Made by a program: the position numbers and the translations under genes | NCBI GenBank assembly: GCA_035296965.1 | Contig: DATGZX010000415.1 | Span: 16,464 to 80,463 of the forward strand | DNA length: 64,000 nt | From: DATGZX01 sp035296965 | GTDB lineage: Bacteria > Planctomycetota > Planctomycetia > Gemmatales > Gemmataceae | Direction: 5' to 3' | Notes under the pieces: model-generated | What the model saw: only the letters and a program-made list of their open reading frames with translations | Databases searched by the model: none | Told to the model about the DNA's origin: nothing | Shown here: positions 58,101-64,000 of the stretch, piece by piece | Numbering within the stretch: the first letter of the stretch is position 1 | Layout of the letters: every line of letters starts with the position of its first letter

Positions 58101-59169
58101 GCTACTGCATTTCTCCTACGGGGCAGGCAGCCATTTTCTCCTGCTGCGCGATGAAGTCGACGGCCAGGCGCAGGGTGCGGTCCTGCCCTTGCCGGGAGAA
58201 TTCCTCGCCGGCGCGCACCGCGGTCGCTTCAATCCAAAAGACGGCCAGCTCTACGTCAGCGGCATGGGCGGCTGGGGCACTTACACGCCAGACGACGGCT
58301 GTTTTCAGCGCGTACGTTACACGGGCGACCCTGTGCAGGCTCCTTGTGCGTTCCATGTTTGCGAAAACGGCATTCTGGTGTCATTCACGCAGCCCCTGGA
58401 CAGGGCGCTTGCCGGCGACCTTAAGAACTACCTTGTCCAAGCCTGGAACTATCGTTACAGCGGTGCATACGGTTCGGCCGAGTATTCCCCTCGGCATCGG
58501 GACATCCCTGGACACGATGTGCTAACGGTCGCCAATGTGCACCTCCGCAGTGATGGCCACACTCTATTCCTGGAGATTCCCGACCTGCAGCCAGTTAACC
58601 AGCTTCATCTCCACATGCGCGTGAGCGCTGGGTCGCCACTCGATCTCTTTGCCACCGTTCACAAGCTCGGGACGCCGTTCACCAAACTCCCCGGCTACCG
58701 GCCGGTCACGAAAATAGTCGCCGCACATCCCATCCTCGTCGACCTGGCACGCGTGGAGAAACCCCGGCCCAATCCTTGGCGGAAGGCGATCCCCGGTGCG
58801 CGGGCGATCACGATCGAGACGGGCAATAATCTCACCTTCCGTCTCAAGTCGTTTACCGTCCATCCCGGCGAGCCGATCCGGCTCACGCTCGTCAATCCGG
58901 ACGTGGTGCCGCATAACTGGGCCCTGATCGTGCCGGGCACGCTTGAACGCGTCGGCGATCTCGTAAACAGGCTTATAGCGGAGCCAGATGCCGCGGCACG
59001 CAACTACATGCCACGCAGCGCCGACGTGCTTGCCTATACCGATGTGGTTTCGCCGCAGGGCAGTTTCGCCATTTACTTCCGCGCGCCGGTACAGAAAGGA
59101 CGCTATCCCTACCTGTGCACTTTTCCTGGCCATTGGATGGTGATGAACGGACAGATGACGGTGGAGTAA
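55105..59169 (+). CDS. Giant secreted redox protein: TIM-barrel, cytochrome c, propeller and cupredoxin domains
   Basis: A 1354-residue protein with an N-terminal hydrophobic signal. Residues about 60-320 resemble a sugar-phosphate isomerase/epimerase-type TIM barrel (FDAEMEALKRHHIQLDAFWF, GYHGPIGILGHTSNDAEDQL). Residues about 360-500 are a cytochrome c domain with heme motif CLSCH at 385-389, followed by a long beta-propeller region to about 1120 of the type seen in planctomycete membrane-bound dehydrogenase-like proteins (YVLGRDQITRLHDLNGDGEA). Residues about 1225-1354 form a cupredoxin with copper ligands His1270 (VPHNW), Cys1338, His1343 and Met1347 (CTFPGHWMVM). It may oxidise a carbohydrate and pass electrons through heme and copper. 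The start is uncertain by a few codons. Confidence 0.8.
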   Translation: MIYCCCPDAWRRVAFALSRILMLLCAAMLSLPPIKAAPTLPAGGVDGKSVEKSRGRTNSLFARDNLVAWCIVPFDAKKRGPEERAAMLQRLRFKHFAYDWRAEHVPTFDAEMEALKRHHIQLDAFWFPAALNDDARNILAVLRRHRIHTQLWVTMGNPAPQAKTQAERVEAAVRTIRPIAEEAGKLGCQVGLYNHGDWFGEPENQLAIIERLQMPNVGVVYNLHHGHAHLDRFPELLRKMLPHLYALNLNGMVAGGDSTGRQILPLGQGDRDLQILAAIRDSGYHGPIGILGHTSNDAEDQLRDNLDGLDWLVAQLDGKSPSPRPKPRTMTSPALAPVPPGSTGNRPPGDLVYDSQLVTRLVAEAKLHGDARRGAEVFGSPQFACLSCHKIGNQGGIVGPDLTRVGFCLTPEQIVESVLWPKRQVKEGYAAWLVLTTDGKLRTGYKERENSKELILRDPATGAKLRIAKEEVEVQRDVGTLMPDGLAAAMTPEQRRDVIRFLLDRGRVEDASAEMLLSHSHVAARFPYDRAPLRPEDWPSWQHPVNRDRLYDFYAKEAEYFRTQPSVPPLLPEFPGLDGGKYGHWGNQNEATWADDRWNQTVLGSVMCGVFHGRGVTVPRGVCVRLGERGELSACFNPDTLCYEALWRDGFVKFSAVRHGFLDGLQPVGTPLDRPAGKKPDQPFVYHGFYRYGNHVIFSYQLGGVEMLDSPWVENGKFMRLVGPAKDHPLASMTHGGPAQWPQTLETRGRLGRGRPYAVDTIVPPFENPWKALLFFGDHDFLPDGVALICTMEGDVWRVEGIDEGLEHVRWRRIAAGLNQPLGLVVAGGDAYVLGRDQITRLHDLNGDGEADFYECFSNAYKTSPAGHDFICGLQRDAAGNFYTASGNQGLIKISADGKRADVLATGFRNPDGLGLLPSGEVTVPCSEGDWTPASMICLARPGQGSRTSGQAPPHFGYGGPKNGRVPDLPLVYVPRGLDNSSGGQAYVSSDRWGPFHGQLLHFSYGAGSHFLLLRDEVDGQAQGAVLPLPGEFLAGAHRGRFNPKDGQLYVSGMGGWGTYTPDDGCFQRVRYTGDPVQAPCAFHVCENGILVSFTQPLDRALAGDLKNYLVQAWNYRYSGAYGSAEYSPRHRDIPGHDVLTVANVHLRSDGHTLFLEIPDLQPVNQLHLHMRVSAGSPLDLFATVHKLGTPFTKLPGYRPVTKIVAAHPILVDLARVEKPRPNPWRKAIPGARAITIETGNNLTFRLKSFTVHPGEPIRLTLVNPDVVPHNWALIVPGTLERVGDLVNRLIAEPDAAARNYMPRSADVLAYTDVVSPQGSFAIYFRAPVQKGRYPYLCTFPGHWMVMNGQMTVE

Positions 59170-59648
59170 GGTTTCAAGCGACAGCTTTGGCGGCCTGCTG
59201 CAGTAGCGCCTAGGCGAGCGGCAGGTCATAATCTCCCCTCTCCCCCGCTTCGGGGGAGAGGGGTCGGGGGTGAGGGGGACGAAGCATCACGGGCCAAGGC
59301 CCCTCACCCCCGACCCCTCTCCCCGGAGTACCGGGGCGAGGGGAGAACAATTGCTGACGCTCGCCCTACTCAGGCAATTTCCGGCCCGCCGCGCGGCCGA
59401 CTGTTCTCCAGATGAATCTTCGCCCCTTTGCATCTACTCAGCTATCCCTAGATTAATGGTCTGCTTGGAGCAATCCGCTGCAATGCGACCTCTCCCCGGG
59501 TAGCCGCTCAGCCATAGCGGTTCGTAAGACAATTCAACTCGTGCAGGTGCTTCGCGGAACGTCGTCTAGGACTGCCAGCCCGACGCGTACAATGTAACTA
59601 GCCGCTATCCCGACTTCGGTACCTGGCGCTTTGCAGAGGAGAGCGAAA
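59170..59648. other. Intergenic region with palindromic repeat, before aceE
   Basis: 479 bases between the giant redox gene and aceE. It holds palindromic repeat copy 2 (59233-59345). A TACAAT box at 59588-59593 could be the aceE -10 element, but no good -35 sits at the right distance. No gene was found. Confidence 0.5.
59233..59345. repeat. Large palindromic repeat, copy 2 (copy 1 at 15154-15265)
   Basis: Arms 59233-59276 and 59301-59345 form an inverted repeat with a 24-base loop. The right arm matches that of copy 1 almost base for base (CCCTCACCCC, CCCCTCTCCC, GGAGTACCGGG, GCGAGGGGAG). In the left arm the inner hairpin has CCCCGCTTCGGGG in place of the GTACTC form, so arms evolve partly independently. 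Confidence 0.85.
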
Positions 59649-62333
59649 ATGCCACCGGATCCAACAGTAGTGGCGAACGGAGATAGTGACGCTACCGAAA
59701 CCAGGGAATGGTTGGAGGCGCTCGAAGGCGTGGTACAAACCGCCGGGCCCAGCCGTGCCGGCTATTTGCTCACGCAGCTTCGGCATCAGGCGCTTCGGCA
59801 GGGCGTGGAGATACCGTTTACAGCCAATACGCCGTACATCAATACCATTTCCATCGACAAACAACCCCCCTTCCCCGGCAGCCGGGAAATCGAGCGGCGC
59901 ATCAAAAGCTTGGCGCGCTGGAATGCCATGGCCATGGTAGTCCGCGCCAACAAGAAGTCGGCTGGTATCGGTGGCCATATCTCAACCTATGCCTCCAGTG
60001 CCACGCTTTATGAGATAGGATTCAATTATTTTTTTCGAGGTCCGCATGCGCCGGGCGGCGGCGACATGGTCTATTTTCAGGGCCATGCCTCGCCGGGCAT
60101 CTACGCCCGCGCATTTCTCGAAGGCCGGCTGAGCGCCGCACAGCTGGAAAACTTCCGCCGCGAGCTTGCTCCCGGCGGTGGACTTTCGTCTTATCCGCAT
60201 CCCTGGCTCATGCCCGATTTTTGGCAGTTCCCCACGGTGTCGATGGGGCTGGGCGCCATCATGGCCATCTACCAGGCCCGCTTCAACCGGTATCTCGAGC
60301 ACCGCGGACTGCGCGATACTTCCGAGCAACGTGTCTGGTGCTTCCTGGGCGACGGCGAGACGGATGAACCGGAATCGTTGGGCGCGCTGACGCTGGCGTC
60401 GCGCGAAAAACTCGACAACCTCACATTCATTGTGAATTGCAACCTGCAACGCCTGGACGGCCCGGTGCGCGGCAACGGCAAAATCATTCAGGAGCTGGAG
60501 GCGGCTTTTCGAGGCGCTGGCTGGAACGTCATCAAAGTCATCTGGGGAAGCAATTGGGATCCGCTGCTGGCGCGCGATGAGAGCGGGCTCCTTATCAAAC
60601 GCATGGGAGAAGTCGTCGACGGCGACTACATGAAATACGCCGTCGAACCAGGTTCGTACATCCGCGAGCACTTCTTTGGCAAATATCCCGAGCTGCGCGC
60701 TCTCGTCGAGGGCCTCTCCGACGAGCAGCTTCGCAAACTGGCACGCGGCGGGCACGACCCGGAAAAAGTTTACGCCGCCTACAAGGCGGCGGTCGACCAC
60801 CGCGCTTCACCCACTGTCATTCTCGCCGCCACCATCAAGGGCTATGGACTGGGCGAGGCCGGCGAAGGCCGCAATGTGACCCACCAGCAAAAGAAACTCA
60901 ATGAAGATGAGCTGGGCGAGTTCCGTAGTCGTTTTGGTATTCCAATCTCGGACAACGACGTCGCCGAGGCGCCGTTCTACCGGCCACCCGAAGATAGCCG
61001 GGAGCTGGAGTACATGCGCAGGCACCGCCAGGAACTGGGGGGCTACCTGCCCGCGCGCTCCGTGCGCTGTGCGCCTTTGCAGGCGCCCCCTCTGGAGATG
61101 TTCAACGACTTCCTGGGCGGCAGCGGTACGAATGAATTCTCGACCACCATGGCGTTTGTCAGCTTACTCAAACGCTTGCTCCAGGACAAAGAATTGGGCA
61201 AATGGATCGTGCCGATCATTCCCGACGAGGCGCGCACGTTCGGCATGGACGCGTTCTTCAAGCCGTTTGGCATCTACTCCAACGTCGGCCAGCTCTATGA
61301 GCCGGTGGACGCCAAGACTCTGCTGGCCTATCGCGAGGCCAAGAACGGCCAGGTCCTGGAAGAGGGGATCACGGAGGCCGGAGCGATTTCCTCGTTCATC
61401 GCCGCCGGCACGGCATACGCCAACCATGGCATCCATGTCATTCCTTTCTTCACGTTTTACTCGATGTTCGGCTTCCAGCGTATCGGCGATTTGATTTGGG
61501 CTGCGGCTGACAGCCGAACGAAAGGCTTCCTCCTTGGAGGCACTGCCGGGCGCACGACGCTGGCGGGCGAAGGCCTGCAACACCAGGATGGCCACAGCCA
61601 CGTTCTGGCTTCGACGGTGCCCACTGTGCAGGCCTACGACCCCGCGTACGCGTACGAGCTAGCGGTGATCGTGCAGGACGGCATTCGCCGCATGTACGAA
61701 GTCGGGGAAGATATCTTCTACTACATCACTCTCGCGAATGAGCCTTACCCGATGCTGCCCATGCCGGAAGGGACGAGAGAAGGCATCCTCCGGGGACTTT
61801 ACAAGCTACGCCTTGCTCCGAAAAAGAATAGCAAGATGAGCCGGGTGCATCTCTTCGGCAGCGGATCTCTGCTCCGTGAGGCTTTGCGCGCCCAGGAACT
61901 CCTCGCGGAGCGCTTCAACGTCTCGGCGGACGTTTGGAGCGCCACAAGTTACAAGGAGTTGCGCCGCGATGCCCAGGAAAGCGAGCGCTGGAACATGCTC
62001 CACCCAGCAGCTGAGCCTCGGCAAAGCTATCTGGAGAAACTGTTGGAAGGCGAAGAGGGAGTATTTGTCGCCGTCTCGGATTACATGAAATCGGTGCCGG
62101 AGATGATCACGCGCTGGGTCCCGGGAGGACTGCTGCCCCTCGGTACGGACGGATTCGGACGCAGCGAAGAGCGCTCGTCCTTGCGACGCTTCTTCGAAGT
62201 AGACGCGGAAAACATCGCCATTGCAGTGCTGTGGCGCCTGGCTCAGCGGGGCGATATCAAGCCGGCACAGGTGCAAAAAGCGATCAAGGAACTGGGTGTC
62301 GATCCGGACAAGCCAAACCCAATGCGGGCGTGA
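59649..62333 (+). CDS. aceE: Pyruvate dehydrogenase E1 component, homodimeric type
   Basis: An 894-residue thiamine-diphosphate enzyme that decarboxylates pyruvate and transfers the acetyl group to E2. Family signatures are TPYINTISIDKQPPFPG, RWNAMAMVVRANK, GHISTYASSATLYEIGFNYF, the ThDP/Mg motif FLGDGETDEPESLGAL with NCNLQRLDGPVRGN, and GRTTLAGEGLQHQDGHSHVL. Length matches AceE (about 890). The ATG at 59649 has GAGGAG upstream; a TTG at 59631 is in frame but inferior. aceF follows after 15 bases. lpd (E3) is not in the window. Confidence 0.97.
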   Translation: MPPDPTVVANGDSDATETREWLEALEGVVQTAGPSRAGYLLTQLRHQALRQGVEIPFTANTPYINTISIDKQPPFPGSREIERRIKSLARWNAMAMVVRANKKSAGIGGHISTYASSATLYEIGFNYFFRGPHAPGGGDMVYFQGHASPGIYARAFLEGRLSAAQLENFRRELAPGGGLSSYPHPWLMPDFWQFPTVSMGLGAIMAIYQARFNRYLEHRGLRDTSEQRVWCFLGDGETDEPESLGALTLASREKLDNLTFIVNCNLQRLDGPVRGNGKIIQELEAAFRGAGWNVIKVIWGSNWDPLLARDESGLLIKRMGEVVDGDYMKYAVEPGSYIREHFFGKYPELRALVEGLSDEQLRKLARGGHDPEKVYAAYKAAVDHRASPTVILAATIKGYGLGEAGEGRNVTHQQKKLNEDELGEFRSRFGIPISDNDVAEAPFYRPPEDSRELEYMRRHRQELGGYLPARSVRCAPLQAPPLEMFNDFLGGSGTNEFSTTMAFVSLLKRLLQDKELGKWIVPIIPDEARTFGMDAFFKPFGIYSNVGQLYEPVDAKTLLAYREAKNGQVLEEGITEAGAISSFIAAGTAYANHGIHVIPFFTFYSMFGFQRIGDLIWAAADSRTKGFLLGGTAGRTTLAGEGLQHQDGHSHVLASTVPTVQAYDPAYAYELAVIVQDGIRRMYEVGEDIFYYITLANEPYPMLPMPEGTREGILRGLYKLRLAPKKNSKMSRVHLFGSGSLLREALRAQELLAERFNVSADVWSATSYKELRRDAQESERWNMLHPAAEPRQSYLEKLLEGEEGVFVAVSDYMKSVPEMITRWVPGGLLPLGTDGFGRSEERSSLRRFFEVDAENIAIAVLWRLAQRGDIKPAQVQKAIKELGVDPDKPNPMRA

Positions 62334-62348
62334 ATCGAGGAAGAAGAT

Positions 62349-63704
62349 ATGGCCAGCGAAATCAAGCTGCCCGAGTTGGGAGAAAACCTGACGGAGGGCG
62401 ATGTCCTCGACGTTCGCATCGCGCCGGGCGACGTGATCAGCCAGGGACAAACGCTGATCGAGGTCGAGGCGGAGAAGAGCACCGTCGAGGTTCCTTCTCC
62501 CCTGGCCGGCCGCGTGGCGAAATTGTTCGTGAAAAAGGGCGACAAGATTCACGTTGGCCAGGCCGTCTGTCTTGTTGAGTCGAATGTGGGGGCAACCGAG
62601 GAGCCCGTTCATGCCGCCGCCGGCCGTGAGGCTGCGCATGCGGACGCTGAATCGGAAGTCACGCACGCGGAAGATGCAAAACGTGTCGCCGCCGAACGCG
62701 CTGAAGAATCAAGGCCGGCCAAGCGGAATGGCATTCGGGCGGAGGCGAAAGCTCCCGTCGGCGACGGGCAGCACCACGAAACACCGGCACCCCCGCAGAA
62801 GGCCGCGCCATCCCACGATGCAGTTCCCGCTGGGCCGGCAACTCGGCGGTTGGCTCGCCAACTGGGCGTTGATCTGCACGAAGTCCAAGGCAGTGCGCCG
62901 GGTGGGCGGGTAACGCCCGAGGATATCAAGGCACACGTGCGCGACAGAGTGTCCGCGCCCACGAGCCGCGGACCCGGCATGCAGCCCCCTTCCCTGCCGG
63001 ATTTCGAGCGCTGGGGGCCGATCGAGCGCCGCCCGATGGACGCCGTCCGCCGTAAGACTGCCGAGCAAATGAGCCTGGCATGGAGCCTGATCCCTCACGT
63101 CACGCAACACGATCAGGCCGATATCACCGAACTTGAAGCCTTCCGTAAACAGCAGGAGGGCAAGGGGCCAAAGCTCACCATCACTGCATTCGCCCTGAAG
63201 GCCAGCGCGATCGCCTTGCAGCAGTTTCCGCAATTCAACGCCAGCGTCGACGTGGCGGGTGGACTATTGGTGCTCAAGCGTTATTACCACGTCGGGATCG
63301 CCGTGGACACCGAACGCGGCCTTCTGGTTCCCGTGCTGCGCGATGTCGACAAGAAGAGCGTGCAACAGTTGGCGGAAGAGCTGACCGCCGTCGCCGAGCG
63401 CACGCGCCAGCGGAAGATTCAGGGAGACGAGCTGCGCGGCGGGACCTTCACCATAACAAACCTCGGAGGCATCGGCGGCACAGGCTTCACGCCCATCATC
63501 AACTACCCTGAAGTCGCCATCCTGGGCCTGTCGCGAGGCCGCTTGCAGCCCGTCGTACACAATGGGCAGATAGTACCCCGACTGCTGTTGCCACTGTCTC
63601 TCTCTTATGATCACCGTATCATAGACGGCGCCGATGCCGCGAGGTTTACCCGACGAATTGCCGAGATGCTGGAGAACCCGCTCGTCATGTTGTTGCACGC
63701 ATGA
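62349..63704 (+). CDS. aceF: Pyruvate dehydrogenase E2, dihydrolipoamide acetyltransferase
   Basis: A 451-residue E2. Residues 1-78 are one lipoyl domain with the lipoylated Lys43 in EVEAEKSTVEVP; a variable Ala/Glu/Arg-rich linker follows; about 155-195 is the peripheral subunit-binding domain (PATRRLARQLGVDLHEVQGS); about 220-451 the catalytic core ending in SLSYDHRIIDGADAARF with the active-site histidine. Only one lipoyl domain is present, against three in E. coli. It starts 15 bases after aceE with GAGGAAGAAG upstream, so both are in one operon. Confidence 0.95.
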   Translation: MASEIKLPELGENLTEGDVLDVRIAPGDVISQGQTLIEVEAEKSTVEVPSPLAGRVAKLFVKKGDKIHVGQAVCLVESNVGATEEPVHAAAGREAAHADAESEVTHAEDAKRVAAERAEESRPAKRNGIRAEAKAPVGDGQHHETPAPPQKAAPSHDAVPAGPATRRLARQLGVDLHEVQGSAPGGRVTPEDIKAHVRDRVSAPTSRGPGMQPPSLPDFERWGPIERRPMDAVRRKTAEQMSLAWSLIPHVTQHDQADITELEAFRKQQEGKGPKLTITAFALKASAIALQQFPQFNASVDVAGGLLVLKRYYHVGIAVDTERGLLVPVLRDVDKKSVQQLAEELTAVAERTRQRKIQGDELRGGTFTITNLGGIGGTGFTPIINYPEVAILGLSRGRLQPVVHNGQIVPRLLLPLSLSYDHRIIDGADAARFTRRIAEMLENPLVMLLHA

Positions 63705-63760
63705 CGGGGCTCGGGCAGGAGAAGGTCTTACTGATTGCTGCGGAGAAGATTGTTGAGGGA

Positions 63761-63845
63761 GGGAAAACAAAAGTGGCGGAAAAGCGCCGCAGTCCAAAGA
63801 AGTCACTTTTGGAGTGCCGCGCTTTTCCGCCGCTTTTGTTTCCTC
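63761..63845. terminator. Long inverted repeat downstream of aceF, probable terminator or palindromic element
   Basis: The left arm (63761-63799, with ACAAAAGTGGCGGAAAAGCG) and right arm (63806-63845, with CGCTTTTCCGCCGCTTTTGT) pair over about 39 bases with a handful of mismatches. It starts 57 bases after the aceF stop. Its length exceeds that of a typical terminator and T-rich stretches lie in the arms, so it may end transcription or be a decayed palindromic element. Confidence 0.55.
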
Positions 63846-63894
63846 TATTTTGCCATGCCCTAAGTTCGTGTTTCGCAGATTTTTAAGTGTCGGC

Positions 63895-63996
63895 GGAGTA
63901 AATTGGTGTCGGCTTCTTTGCCGGTTTTGGGCAGACTTAGGTCGCTCAAAACACAAAATCGCCCGGGCAAGGAAGCCGACTCATGGAACTTACTCC
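63895..63996. repeat. Inverted-repeat element at the window end
   Basis: GTCGGCTTCTTTGCC (63908-63922) is matched by GGCAAGGAAGCCGAC (63966-63980). The flanks continue the pairing: GGAGTAA at 63895 and TTACTCC at 63990-63996 are exact inverted copies. The whole 102-bp unit looks like a small MITE-type element or the end of an IS, cut off by the window edge. Confidence 0.6.
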
Positions 63997-64000
63997 CTCT

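Noticed and set aside
1..64000. CRISPR arrays, toxin-antitoxin pairs and defence systems
   Set aside because: No regularly spaced repeats and no recognisable defence or toxin genes were seen.

Overview
The window looks like chromosomal DNA from a high-GC Gram-negative bacterium, most likely a planctomycete of the Gemmata type. This is inferred from: an ECF sigma factor with a membrane-anchored extension carrying a PSCyt2/DUF1549-like piece; a CsrA-response regulator fusion; a very large secreted cytochrome c/propeller/cupredoxin protein; a DUF1570 metallopeptidase; Tad-type pseudopilin-like proteins; and LptB, which implies an outer membrane. No rRNA, tRNA or CRISPR array was recognised. No phage or complete insertion sequence was seen, only small palindromic elements and decayed IS debris.

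Layout. 1-5.5 kb: edge of a probable methyltransferase gene, a small secreted protein, an ATP-grasp enzyme, a nitrilase with an in-frame stop near its C-terminus, a GNAT acetyltransferase and a secreted PQQ-type beta-propeller protein. 5.5-9.5 kb: a minus-strand tadE-tadG-tadE-like operon in which tadG is split by a stop codon, flanked by two copies of a diverged ~170-bp repeat and an ISL3-like transposase remnant. 9.7-15.1 kb: a conserved unknown protein, the ECF sigma factor, two tandem membrane paralogues and the DUF1570 peptidase. 15.3-27.2 kb, all minus strand: DinB, LptB with a C-terminal extension, a histone-deacetylase-like enzyme, nnrE, kdgK, eda, a GMC oxidoreductase, HDOD and EAL-HDOD signalling proteins, and dnaK.

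27.7-35.7 kb, plus strand: pheA behind a good sigma70-type promoter, a DAHP synthase, tpiA, secG, yicC, gmk, rpoZ, a membrane protein followed by a decayed duplicate of its own 3' end, and a fumarylacetoacetate-hydrolase-family enzyme. 36-46 kb: scpB is divergent from nuoH-J-K-L-M-N, the membrane arm of complex I with no nuoI between H and J, followed by a coupled unknown gene and tatD. 46.3-54.8 kb: a small membrane protein, pyrE, a three-gene MotA/TolQ/ExbB-like plus two oversized ExbD-like proteins cluster, a 99-bp element with perfect terminal inverted repeats, the CsrA-REC fusion and a secreted glutathione peroxidase. 55-64 kb: the 1354-residue multidomain redox protein, then aceE and aceF.

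Many genes are housekeeping: aromatic amino acid entry and exit (aroF, pheA), central carbon (tpiA, kdgK, eda, aceEF), respiration (nuo), nucleotide synthesis (gmk, pyrE) and chaperone/secretion (dnaK, secG). The most novel-looking parts are the ExbB/ExbD-like cluster at 47.7-52.7 kb, the multidomain redox protein at 55-59 kb and the CsrA-REC fusion. Several genes carry interruptions (nitrilase, tadG) or decayed copies, indicating active gene erosion.
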